Assembly: GCA_013368325.1 (NCBI GenBank) | Contig: JAACJK010000224.1 | Span: forward strand, 62,001 to 126,000 | DNA: 64,000 nt | DNA from: Ephemerocybe angulata | Lineage: Eukaryota; Basidiomycota; Agaricomycetes; Agaricales; Psathyrellaceae | Direction of reading: 5' to 3' | In this document: positions 9,926 to 20,890 of the stretch, piece after piece | How the letters are laid out: each line of letters begins with the position of its first letter | Position numbering within the stretch: position 1 is the stretch's first letter | Notes under the pieces: generated by a model | What the model was told of the DNA's origin: nothing | The model's input: only the letters and a program-made list of their open reading frames with translations | Database searches by the model: none | Position numbers and translations under genes: made by a program

Positions 9926-12089
9926 TTCGCGGGCAAACGGGGGGAAGAGATGGGGAGGGCGAAACGATGGCGGAGGAACGAGTTAAGCGAGGGATGAGAA
10001 CGCTGCAACTTGTTATTTGAGAGCTTGATGAGGCTTAGTCAGCCTTTAAATGGGTGTCCAGGACTGTCCAGGAACGGCAGCGCTTGGGAGTTGTCATGCC
10101 GATGTTCGCTTCCTCTGACAGCTCTCCCACACCAGGTAGCCTTTTGAAAATCAGAAAAGCCCGCACAGGCGCTAAAAGCTCTCGTGCTTAGCGCTCGTTG
10201 CGCGACTTCAGCGCCCAATATGCCATAGCATCCAGCTATTTCTACTGTAGTTCTTCCTGCAGCTCCTTCGAAGCATCTCGGACCCCGGGGCAGCGCTTGA
10301 TCTAGGTATCAGCGGGTCAGGGTCAACCGGACTGTATTCAAATCGATACCACGCTAACCCAACCCTATCTCAGTAGATCTATCATCTCGACCATTCCTTG
10401 CCTCTTGGGACGAGCACGGCAAGATGGTGGAGTTCGCTACTCAAAAATAAGACAGGGCGATGCCATTCTTCTTTCTCTTTCAAGCAAGGATCCTGCAAAG
10501 TCGCGATTCGGAGCGCACTGTGGCTCTGTGGCGGTCCGATGGTCGCTTGCAGTCGCTCGCTCGGGTCGGTGATTTGCTCTCTAAGTTTTCTTCGTCGCGT
10601 GCTCGAGGGATCATTAGACGGTCACAGGGGCTCCGACTCGGAAGCAAAAAAGGAAGAATCGGCGCCTAAAACAGGGGCTACAAAGGCGCCCACCTGCTGC
10701 GCCTCATTTCCACTCCGAAAGTCGCGCAGAACGACTGTTTGTCTGTCCCGTCGCGTCCACAAGACGATACAGACCGAACTGAGAATTAGGGCCAAAAAGC
10801 ACTCGCACACTGGCAAAAAAAACACGGAAGTGGTGGTCCGGACTCAGTGAACCTAATACCGGATCAAAACCACCATGTCCCGCTTCTGATGCACGCACAA
10901 GACAGTGGCCCGATGCGCCACTGCGCCTGAGGATATATCATGATGATCCAGTTAACCAGAGTTAACCGTTGCCCGGCGTTCAAAGCCCTCCGTCTCCATT
11001 CGGAAAGCAAGCGAAGTCCACGAAGCTTTACGTATGTTTCCCCGACAAACCCTGCGCGACCAAGCGCGACTCGCATGGGCCTCAACAACTCGTCGTCTCT
11101 TTTAGTCCCCCAACCTTCAACCCCAGTGTCAAAGCCAGTGGCAAGAAGTTCCCAAAATCCCTCATAGGACTCTATCAACCAAACCCCTTCGTCATCTGAA
11201 AGCCCCCATTGTCAGTAACCAGACGACCCCGGAGCAAGCGCTCATCTTCCCCCTGGGCGGTGACTATACCACACGGCGCATTGTTGGCTCCCATTCCTTC
11301 GCGTCGGCACGGCTGCGGGCTTCGGGGGCGTTAGCCGCCCTGGGCGCTCGAAGCGGGGTTGCCGGGCGCGGGGCGCTTAAGACTGTTGGCGGTAGGCGAC
11401 CCTGCGTCGGTCAGATACTTTGGCGTGCGGTTCGCGGCACCTGTCATGAAACCTGGCGATGCGGTTGAGCAGCTAGGAAGTGAGTTTTGCCTTCAGGGCG
11501 GTGAAAACTCAGGGGATAGAATACTGCTGGATTGGTGAAGGCTGGAGGTAGAAAAGTGCGACAATGTAAGAAATAAGGATAAGCGAGCGAGTCCAATGAT
11601 GACTTTAAGGATGGTGGTCAAGAGCTTGAAATGCAGTTAGTCGGAGGTGGGCATTCGATCCAAGCATATCCTCCGCTTGCTCATAGGCCCAAGAGGTGGA
11701 TAGGGCTGTGGCTTCATGCAAGCAACGAAGTCTATTAAGTACTGTAGCAGAGGGTACTAGGAGGATGAAAAAACTAGTGTACATACAACATACACCGGGG
11801 CGACCGTCGCAAGCCCGACCGACATGGTGAGCACTAGCAGACCCTATACCGATACCAACCCAATTTGTACAGCAGAAAGATACCCAAACCACCGAAACGC
11901 GTGAAACCCGACGGCAAACCAAAGAGACCAAGTAACCACGAACGAGACAAGAGACCTATCTAATGTATGAGAGATGAGAGAGAGAGAGAGTCCAGGAAAC
12001 CGAGAGAAATGAATAAGGTGACGCAGAGAGGAAAAGGTAAGCAGGGAAATAAAAGAGTGAGGGATGTGAGAGCAAAGCACCACATGTTT
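9926..12089. other. Intergenic, 2.2 kb
   Basis: Space between the G-alpha start and the aquaglyceroporin end. Short frames occur on both strands (for example 10398-10850 and 10864-11178), but none shows a domain, a start in good context or usable splice partners. A GC-rich patch lies near 11280-11410. I see no gene that I can support. Confidence 0.45.
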
Positions 12090-13797
12090 TTAGTAAGGAC
12101 CGTTTGGGTTGAGAATGCCCTGTCCGGTGAACAGGAGGAAGTCGTAGAGAAGGGCCCCGGCCTGTGCTCCAGCGATGGGAGCAATAATGGGGCACCAGAT
12201 CCAGTAATGGCTACATAGCGAAAATTTTCAATATGCACTGGTAACTTCCACGAAAGGCCCAGAGCACTTACCTTCGGAAAGTGAATACCTCCTTCCCATA
12301 CCCGGCCATCGCCAGGAACACTCGGGGACCAAAGTCGCGCGCCGGGTTCAGAGCATAAGCTATGTAGATCGTTTCAGGTGAGCAACGTAGCACGCAGAAA
12401 GCTAGCTTGACCGCACGTACCTGTCTGCATCCCGAGCGAAATACCGAACCCAAGGAACAGCACGAACAGCGCCAAAGGCAGCAAACCCAATGGTGGCGCG
12501 ATGCCATTCCTCTTGTCGGTCAAGGCCAGGATCATCATGAAGAAAATCGCCGTGGTGAGGAACTCGGTGAAGAACGATGCGGCGGCCGTCATGTACGGCA
12601 ACTAAAAACACAGGGCAAGGAAATTCAGACTGAGCATAACTCCCGCAAGCAGAGAGGATATGCTTACTGAGTATGTCGCGAAGATCCCTGCGGTAGCCTG
12701 AGTTCGTACCCCCGCACCCTCAAAAATTTCGATAGCCTGGAAATAAAGCCCATACACCAACGCAGCTCCTACAAGTGCGCCGAGAACCTGCGCCAAAATG
12801 AACGCTAAAAACAAGGTTGGCTCGTCAGCTCCCGCTCAGTCGTCACAGGGCCAAAGTATCCCTGAACATACCAGGAACCTTCCGCCACGGAAACCCCCTC
12901 CAGGTTGCCATACCGAGTGTAATCTATTGAACAGAGATAACGTCAATTCAGTTGTCCCTTGCCAGAAGGTCACAGGTGGCAGCCCGGCGACCTAAAGCAC
13001 CTCGAAAAACGGTATTTACGCACCGCTGGATTGATGTGGCCACCAGAGATGCCCCCGCTCACCCACACCCCCATCGCAATGCCTATTCCATCGCGCGAAC
13101 GTCAGAAAAGGGAATACGCAGCAAAAAACTTGGGTCGCGAATGAATGAACCCAAATAGCCAACTGCGTTTACGGTCTCGATCAGGAACCCGACCAACGCC
13201 CATGAGCGAGCCCGTGCTCGCCGCAACCAACCACATCGCCACTCAAGAACACCCATTCGATCAAAACTGAAACGCCCACTTACCGATAGCCCATCCGAAG
13301 TTAATGGAGAAGAAGTCCTGCGAAAGGGGCAGAATCAGTACGCAGCTGAGGTACAAAAGTAGATTCGAAGACGCGCATCACGCAGAGAAGAAGAAGATGA
13401 CGAAGGTGGCGAGTCGAAAGTTCTTGTGAAGGGTATATAAAAAGCAAAAAGGGACCGGGACCTACACCTCTGCTCGATGGCGCCACTCCTTGGTTCGACG
13501 AGAGGACAGTCGAGCAACCCGCTCCAGCGCCGAAGATAACGAGAATCGCAGTCCCAATGAATTCAGCCATAGGCTCGCGGATGGCGTGCCTAAGAGAGAG
13601 ACTCGGATTAAGCGCTGGACGATAAACCCAGAATGAAACGTTACTCACAGAGCCTTCCTGTACGAGCTGACCCTGTGATCATGGATATGATCAGGTACGA
13701 CAAGAATCTGCGCCTCCGTGTCTGACGAAACAGCGGTCTGTGTGATGACCAGGTCGGAAGTCCCGGTCTTGCCAATGGTATCGAATTCGGCGCCCAT
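12090..13797 (-). CDS. Aquaglyceroporin (MIP family channel)
   Basis: Membrane channel for glycerol, water or other small solutes. Nine exons (13649-13797, 13466-13589, 13284-13317, 13024-13082, 12872-12923, 12668-12804, 12421-12601, 12272-12359, 12090-12210) give 314 residues. The two pore loops are present: [15 protein letters not shown] and [14 protein letters not shown]. The Asp after the second NPAR is the mark of the glycerol branch. Six hydrophobic helices can be traced, beginning with [17 protein letters not shown] and ending with [15 protein letters not shown]. The N-terminus of about 50 residues is hydrophilic; the C-terminus after the last helix is short. Start is at MGAEFD; an in-frame ATG 66 bases upstream is possible. 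A TATAAAA lies about 170 bases upstream. Confidence 0.93.
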
Positions 13798-16700
13798 CGT
13801 GTTTGGTTGAAGAGAATAAAATTCGAGCTGAGAACGAGGTGAACTACAGCGAGGGCGATGCAAACCGAAGAAAGCCCTGTTAGAGAAGAAGAACGAAGAC
13901 GAAAGGGAAAGAAGAATGGACGGTGGGCGAGGACTTGATGATCGTAATGAGCGGCATCGACGCGGTTTTATACGAGTCGCCTGAACCTAAACACAGTTTG
14001 TTGGCACCGTCCTCGTGGGCTTAGGGTTGTCGGAAGTTTACATGAAGGAACAGAGTTTCATGACAGTCCCGGAGCAAGTAGGCTAAGAAAGGATCGAGGA
14101 GAGGCCAGAAGAGAGGAAGCCTGCCGTGTACTCCTAACCGATATAGCGGCAACGTCCCGGGAAGGACAATTCGCTGGCCTAGGGCGCTTGTGCAAGCCAG
14201 AGAAGGCAGAGATGAAAAGCAAAAATAACAGCCGAGGAAGGGGTGTCTTGTTCAAGTGATTGCATTACGGCCTTTAATTTGATGTGCAGTGTCCTTCTGC
14301 GGGAACCGTAGGCGGATTGTGTGAAGAAGGAGTAGGCGCTGGCCAGATTCATGGTTCGCGCCTGTTCCTTTGGGTCGAGTCGGCGTGATTCGATCTTCCC
14401 GTCCTCTTGACAATAGGCCAAAAAGGTGCAGAGCAAGCGCTAAAAGTCGTCAACCCAACGTAATCCAGGCGATGAGACCCGCCCGTGGCTCTGAAGGTTC
14501 ACAGCAAAATTTCGCCTGGGGTTGATCTCATCGAAACATGTGTAATGGTTAGCGAACATGAGGACCCGGAGGTGTGAATTTTTGTGAAGACTGAGTCTGC
14601 TCGTTGTTCGTCGCTCGTTGTCCGTCACCGGTCACCTGAGTCGCATTCCGCTCACCATCCATCTGGATTGCATGTAGGGGCGTGTTTCCATATTTCCGAG
14701 TCTACCCAATTTCAGTAGCCCATGCGGCCTTGGCAATCGAGGACGAGCAGGGTTCCGAAAAGAATGGTTCCAGACAGAATCATAATGGACGACGGCGCAA
14801 ATCTCGCACCTTTCTATGTCAACGCCTGTTCCACGAGTCATATCGATACGATCGGTTGTTGGCAATTAGCGCAAATCGAGAAACAAACGGAACAGCAAGG
14901 CTGCACGATGTTTGTGAGGTGATTAGCGGACCGAAAAAGTAGTGAATGCGAGGAATAGCACTTACACAGAGGGAGGTTTGGGTTTGGATCGACAATTCAG
15001 AGCTTCGCTGGTGCCACTCAGAAGGCGGGGAGGAACAAAACATAAATGAGTTGCTTCTTGAGGAGCTAGAAGGGCGGGGCGGGATCGACGGCTTCCGTAC
15101 CAAACCGTATTTGCCCAGAAGCACAGACTAGTTCCCCCGGCATCTGAAGGGCTGAGAATAGGTGCTTGAAAATAGCGGCTAAGCTTTGCCACGAGCACCC
15201 ATCTAACATCCCAAGAATCTTCTCCTTCAAGTTGAGTTGCAACACGAGTCAACTGCGAGGCAAGCCAGATGAATAGATTCAATCCCAAGCGTCAAGAGAG
15301 CCGAACTAGTAGGAGAAGTATTCGGTCGGCGGGATCTAGAGCCGTGCTTCGATTTCCTATGTCAAGGCAGGGCAAAGTCTGTGTCGGGTGTGGCAGATTA
15401 AGTGGCGCATCGTTTTCAATTGACCTTGCAGCGTCCTGGGTTGAGCGCGACCCTTTCGCCAATGAAATAGCCTTAATGAAGGCGCTATGAAAGCCTCAGC
15501 CTTGCGAATAAGCCTGAAGCGAAGCGAAGAGACCCAACACAATACAAAACCCTGGCCTGGAACACAGGCGACATGGGAAGCATCCGAACTCGAGGCAAGG
15601 CTATCTGAGAGACGAATTAAGCAAGAAGGGTGCGCGACATTGCCTTCTGATAGGGGGCTAAAAGGCGTGGCAAGAGAGTTGGGTGTCTTGCATGCGTTAG
15701 CTCGGGCTCTTGATGATGGTGGTACGAAGGAAAGCCTGGCGCGACACCCGATACGCGTGATGGTCGCGAAATCTAATGACGTCAGGGCGCGTCTAAGTAC
15801 CGCGTCGCAATTTATACGAGTCGCATGAATACCCTAACCACTGTCTTTGGCTGCTGTAACTGTTGGTTTGGATGGTGTAATATCCTAAGTCTAGGTACGC
15901 CAGCACTTGAGGTGCTGTTGCTCAAGCTTTGAGCAATGAATGACATGGAATGGGCCGGTGGTAATTATACCGGTAGACTGCCAGGGTCTGGGAGACACCT
16001 GTAGTCGGAGAGATTAATTGGCCGTATTAGACCTGCATCGCTCGAGAGTCTCACATGGCTTCACGAGCTTGGGTTCTCACCAGAAAATTTTAAGCCGATA
16101 GTACTTACGCACTACTCGGCCGTGGCACATTAACGCCAACTGTCCGTCTGATCAAGGACTGGGGAGGGCGCGTATACTGTAAATCAGGTGAAGCTGACTT
16201 TTAGTTTGCAGGGGGATACAAGACTATTCTACAGGACAGGGTGTGATAGGGAGAGTGGATAACGGGGAAGTAAGGGTTGAGTAAGGTGATCTGAGACCGT
16301 AGAAGTTTGAAGTTTGAACAAGAAAACTGCGAACACGCCTCCGACTGGTGTCCCAAACGGTCAGATTAATTGCGCTTTAGGTGTTCATAAAGCCCACAAT
16401 CTCATTCTTCCAGCTGACAGAGTCTCGACTAAGATAGTGTCGCCGGTGCTGGTGGGATTTGAGCGGACCTGCACTCGAGGAGATCATCGGCGCAGTGTGC
16501 CCGCCGTGGAGTCCTGTCCTGTAACACCTCCCTCTATTTTTGAGCTGAAAATTATAGAAAGCCAGAGCCCAATGCAGGCTTGTCGTTGAGGACGCTCCGA
16601 GAAAACAAAAGCAGAGCCCACGGCGGCCGAGAGCGAGTTGTGGATCCTTGAGGGCGCGGCGGCAGAAGGACGGGAGACACGTGCATCGGGGCTTCTTTTG

Positions 16701-16955
16701 GTTGAGAGCCGGATCGCAACTTTGGTCTTGACGACGACTTTACGGCGAAACGACGACGACGACGAATTTACGATCATAACTCCCGTTTCTTGTCTCTCTA
16801 CCATCTCTCTGTTCTCGTCTATGCATCCTACGCCGCCATAAACCTCGACACTCCAACCGGCCCCAACATACGCCATACGTTAATTATTGCTGCGCAAACT
16901 CCACACTCTTTCGCTTGAAATAAGCCCACCACACTCTCTCAGAACCCAAGAAACC
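13798..16955. other. Intergenic, 3.2 kb, gene-poor
   Basis: Long stretch without a supportable gene. Open frames such as 15487-15828 (plus) have no recognisable domain and no matching exons. A TATA-like site in the same 14-base context as the aquaglyceroporin promoter occurs at 15811-15824 on the minus strand, but no coding exon could be traced below it. The last 300 bases are the promoter of the GPI-protein gene that starts at 16956. Confidence 0.45.
13966..13972 (-). promoter_or_regulatory. TATA box of the aquaglyceroporin gene
   Basis: TATAAAA on the minus strand, about 170 bases before the start codon at 13797. It lies directly beside a 14-base motif that recurs at 15811-15824. Confidence 0.45.
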
Positions 16956-18023
16956 ATGTCACCAAATCTTTTCCATCTCGTTACCCTCTTTCTTGCATTT
17001 TCTCTATTCTCCTTGGCGAACGCAGCACTCTATGTGAGCCCATTCGATCAAATTAGCGCCAGCACGGGCTGAACCTCCTTCACCCCAGGTTGTGACACCC
17101 AGGGACCAATCCACATGTCGCGGAGGCGAGCCGTGCACTGTTACATGGCTAGATGATGGTCGTGCACCACTGCTCACCGCCATTGGTGTTTCCACCATTG
17201 GACTCTACACCGGGCAGAAGGTGCGTAGCCTACCCCGTGCACCCGAGACATCTCAACTGACCAGACCATCATCGCGTACCCAGAAAATCGTGCAGACGCT
17301 TCCCCCAGTAGACGTCAGCGCGAACCTTTCCTTCGTCTTCACGGTGCGCACGCCGCGAGGCATTGACCCTTATCTCTGAACGTTGGCCTCATGTTTCATT
17401 CCATAGCCTGATCCAGATGCTGGACCAAATTCGGACTCCTAGTACGTCCAGCATCTCATATCGCAGAGATAACCACGCTGACCACCTTCCCAAAGCTATC
17501 TCGCCTTCACGTCAACCCAGGCGAAGAATGGGACCGGATTTTACGAGGCCTTCTCCCCGTGGTTCAGGTGCGTTAAACTCAAATAGGCTTAATTGGTTTT
17601 CAATACTGACGTTGAGGCCGGTATGATAGCTTGGAGGGAATGAAAGGCTCGTTCGACAGCCCCGATCCTTCTGCGACAAAGTCCATCCCCATCCCCTCCA
17701 CGCTCTCCAACAAACCGACGACGTCTACTACTATGACCACAATTACAGTGGGGACACTGTCGACCGCGATACCTGACCCTCCCATCTCTATCTCTACACC
17801 GACCACTACGCCCACAGCGTCTTCTTCATCTTCCTCATCTACTTCCACTTCCACCACTACGCCTCGGATCGTCACCTCCACCACACCCTTGTCGACTTCA
17901 TCCACTTCAGCCGCATCATCAAGTACGAATGCCCCTCTTAACAATGGCGCTCTCAGCAGAAGCAATCTGTCTCTCTCTGCCATCTGCATAGGGCTACTGA
18001 TATCAGCAACCTTGATATCATGA
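16956..18023 (+). CDS. Kre9/KNH-like Ser/Thr-rich GPI-anchored cell-surface protein (1)
   Basis: Six exons (16956-17033, 17089-17220, 17284-17343, 17407-17441, 17496-17567, 17630-18023) join to 256 residues. A signal peptide (FHLVTLFLAFSLFSLANA) is followed by a beta-sandwich domain of the Kre9/KNH type: RGGEPCTVTWLDDGRAP, IGVSTIGLYTGQ, then GPNSDSYYLAFTS. A long Thr/Ser/Pro stalk follows (about residues 155-225), and the protein ends with a hydrophobic tail (SLSAICIGLLISATLIS) as expected for GPI attachment. Such proteins sit in the plasma membrane or wall and are linked to beta-glucan. Exact function is unknown. It is of the same type as the gene at 27448-28327. Confidence 0.87.
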
Positions 18024-19035
18024 AACCCCAGTTCGTCTGCAGTTTGTCAGCGTGTGCTTCTTTTTCTCTGTTGTAGCGGCGACGATACGTCGCCCATGAT
18101 GATGCCGGTAACGACAAGGAAGCGGCCATTCCCCTCCGTTTTCTTCCCGGACCTCCGTTCGTTCGTCCCCCTGGCATGAAACTAAAGTGGCTTTTAGGCT
18201 GCGCTACCCTTTGAACTATCATTATTGCGATACCGCCCTTCGCTGTGTAACATCTACTTACATCGTTTTGTTCGGATACCTTTCTTCGGGACATCCATCC
18301 ACTTTAAGTATTCCCTCCTTCTTTCTTTCGTTTCGTTCCTCGATTTACATATATAGATCTTTGTCGACTTCGCGTTTAGCTTTGTTCTCCTCCACCTACC
18401 GGCCTCGACCTGGACTTCACCTACGTTCGTATCCCCTCGACCATCTTTCGCGCTTATGTCGCGTGCTCTAAATCTCTATCACTCTATGCTCTCTCTCGTC
18501 GTCCTGGTACCCTCCTTTCGTGGGTCAAGGTTCCATGCTTCGTCACATCCTGCGAATTGGCTAGCTTTTTAGCCTTCTCTGCTGGTGGGAGCCACAGTGT
18601 GAGCAGTAGCGGGTCGTCGCGTGACAGGAACGTTGATTTTGTCTCTCCAACTCCGAGTTGGAGAGACAAAATCAACGTTCCTGTCACCTCGGCGAGCGTT
18701 GGCTGCACCCGCCGTTACGACCGCTATGACTGCGACGGGGAAGATGGACTATGACGCGACGATTAGGCAGTCCTCGAGGCCTGGTGTATTGGTACAGTAG
18801 ACGCACAACTCCATGGTATATAGCCAGTTTTGTGCCTTATCCTTCCCGTCGGTCGGTATATTGCGTCCTGATCTATTTTACCATTCTGTCTAAGTTACCC
18901 ATTCCCTCGCTCAGGATGTCGTTGGCAAGTTCGCGATAAACAAGGAGGCTAGTACCCGCTTTGTCTTTCTTCACTCAGCATTTCTTCCCTCGCCCCGTTG
19001 CTTACTTCAAACCTCTGTGCAGAGCCGTATACTCT
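18024..19035. other. Intergenic region holding a long palindrome
   Basis: 3' region of the GPI gene and upstream region of the short Zn2Cys6 gene. Pyrimidine-rich runs are common near 18300-18480. The perfect inverted repeat at 18621-18687 is listed separately. No coding frame is supported. Confidence 0.5.
18621..18687. repeat. Perfect inverted repeat, 33-bp arms with 1-base spacer
   Basis: Left arm 18621-18653 and right arm 18655-18687 are exact reverse complements, with a single C between them. The match stops sharply on both sides. As RNA it would fold into a perfect 33-bp hairpin; as DNA it could extrude a cruciform. It begins about 350 bases before the start codon of the short Zn2Cys6 gene. 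A head-to-head duplication or an assembly artefact could also produce it. Confidence 0.95.
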
Positions 19036-19670
19036 ATGATGGACCCGATGCTCACCACTACTATGCCTGTGTCTGAATCACTTGGCAGTGGCCCAACGAC
19101 TTTGGCAGACGCCCAGAGCTCGTCGAACAGCCCTACAAACGCTTCAGTCTCTGGTCCTGGAAATACTACCATTGGACAGCACACCCAGTGAGTACTCAGT
19201 TCTTTGGATTAGCTCTAGACTCGGAGGAGTTACGCGTGTCGACACTCGTGCTCGAGATTCACCCAACTCACGCGCGCTTGGTTGTTTTTACTTTGATTTT
19301 TTAGACGCACAAGGCCGACAGTCCTCTGCGCAGAGGTTAGTTGAACGTTCGTCGAAGTTTTCAGAAGGAGGCTCATGCATGGACAGTGCAAGCGGCTGAA
19401 GACCAAGTGCGATCGCAAAACGCCTTGCCATAGCTGTCTCGGGCGTCAATCAGAGGATAAATGTGTGTACTCGCCCGCGGTGTATTCGTATTCGTACTCG
19501 CCCTCAGTACTCGAGAGAGTGTAAGTTAGCATTCATCTAATGCGTTTTCTTGAGTCTGACCATATCCCAGGGACATCCAGTCCCTCATGGATCGAATGGC
19601 GGCTGTGGAAGCGGCTGTGGATGAACTAAGGGCCTCCAAACGAGCTGTCCCCCAAGCATCGGTTGTGTAG
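19036..19670 (+). CDS. Short Zn2Cys6 DNA-binding protein without regulatory domain
   Basis: Four exons (19036-19187, 19305-19335, 19387-19520, 19571-19670) give 138 residues. The spliced zinc cluster has all six Cys in the canonical spacing C-x2-C-x6-C-x5-C-x2-C-x8-C (residues 59-87): the 31-base exon supplies LCAE and the next begins CKRLKTKCDRKTPC. The cluster is followed by a Ser/Tyr-rich linker and a short coiled-coil-like helix (DIQSLMDRMAAVEAAVDEL), then a stop. No fungal_trans domain follows, and only 280 bases separate the stop from the end of URM1. Start region (MDPM), exon sizes and phases, and the 31-base exon match the large regulator at 32597-37584, so this is a truncated paralogue. 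It may bind DNA without activating. Confidence 0.8.
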
Positions 19671-19950
19671 AGGTGAGTCGAGGTCTATTTGAGGGCTAGG
19701 GCGACCCACTTACGCGTTCTGTTAGAGAATCGAGTAGTTCAACATGCGGGCAAGATGTCCTGTTGGGGGGTTGAGCACGGATCCGGAGGATAGATGTGGA
19801 CAGATCTACACGTCGGTCGAGTGGACCTAGCTAGACGAGACCTAGACGCCCACATGTAACGCATGCTGTGAAGATTGCTGCAACATAACCGTGGATCTGG
19901 AAACTTTGCCGTTCGTGAAACAATAAATGAATTATTGCGTGAAAACTCCT

Positions 19951-20397
19951 TCAGCCTCCGTGCAGAGTCGAGATAAAGACGACTTCGTCGCCCTCTTTGA
20001 CGACATAATCACCCTCCCCCTCTAACTCCCAGTCCGTGTCGTTTATGAGGACCAAGATACCTGGACGTCTGCAGACAAAAACACATTAATGTATCAGAGA
20101 AGAGATGTCATTCAATAACTTGTCGTGCTGTAGTAGTGATACGTACACGGTGCCGTTCTCCTCAAATAGCTCCGCCCTCTCCTGCAGAAGGTGGTCCCGA
20201 AGATAGTGGATGAGGTATGTGATATCCGCCGGCTTTGTGGCCTCGATCGTGGAAGGAACGGGGACAGTCGTTGCGTTGTCGGTAGGCACGGCAGCGGGCA
20301 GCGTGAGCGTGTGCGATCGCTGGTTGGAGAAGAGGAGCTCAAGGCCGCCGCTAAATTCGACCTTGATGGTCACCGAAGATGTCTCTGCACCGGCCAT
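19951..20397 (-). CDS. urm1: URM1, ubiquitin-related modifier
   Basis: Sulfur carrier for tRNA wobble-uridine thiolation and a ubiquitin-like protein modifier. Two exons (20147-20397, 19951-20068) give 122 residues. The N-terminus [18 protein letters not shown], the central [13 protein letters not shown] and the end [17 protein letters not shown] are diagnostic, and the protein ends in the free Gly-Gly (STLHGG) needed for thiocarboxylation. Start at MAGAETSS matches the family length; longer upstream frames are ignored. A 10-20 residue Pro/Thr insert lies in the middle ([17 protein letters not shown]). Confidence 0.95.
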
Positions 20398-20890
20398 GGT
20401 ATACGGTTCTAAGGAGCGTGTGGGGTAGTCTGGCAGCAATATAAGGCTCTCTGTAGGACGTCGCCGGGGTGCTGCTCGTCGTCGTCGGCGTTGATGAAAG
20501 AGATTAGATTTTAGGGGCACTGCCACTCTGGTAAATGCGTCGCCGTCGTCGCCGTGCAAATGGCCCCGTGCATCGTGCATCAAAGACAATAATCTTGAAC
20601 CTGTCATTTGCGCTCAAAACGACAACCCAAAGCCCAATATGTTCTCCCCGCTTACCACTGTTGTGGCCACCGCTTTATCGGCTGCTCTCTGACCTCTGAC
20701 TGACTCCTGACGTAGCCTCTCAACGAGCCTCCGCCACTCACTCTGGGTTCAAAACCGGCCAGTTTCTCGTGTGGGAGGTCCTGTGATCCACCCGGGGCTT
20801 GGTACTTGACCACAAAGTATATCACAGGTACGAGGAGGACTGCGCCTCAGAACGGCCCGAGCTGATTTCTTTCTTTCCAGCACCCTGACG
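20398..20890. other. Divergent intergenic region URM1 / F-box gene
   Basis: Upstream regions of the two divergent genes. The frame continuing from URM1 toward 20607 is open but is not part of the conserved protein. Nothing else seen. Confidence 0.5.

Noticed and set aside
10398..11199. Open frames on both strands
   Set aside because: No domain, signal peptide or usable splice partners; frames overlap each other and differ in composition from real exons here.
15487..15828. 113-codon plus-strand frame
   Set aside because: No recognisable family, atypical codon use and no neighbouring exons.
19374..19400. Alternative reading of the short Zn2Cys6 gene with HGQC before the cluster
   Set aside because: It loses the first zinc-binding Cys; the acceptor at 19386 restores CAEC and matches the intron position of the large paralogue.
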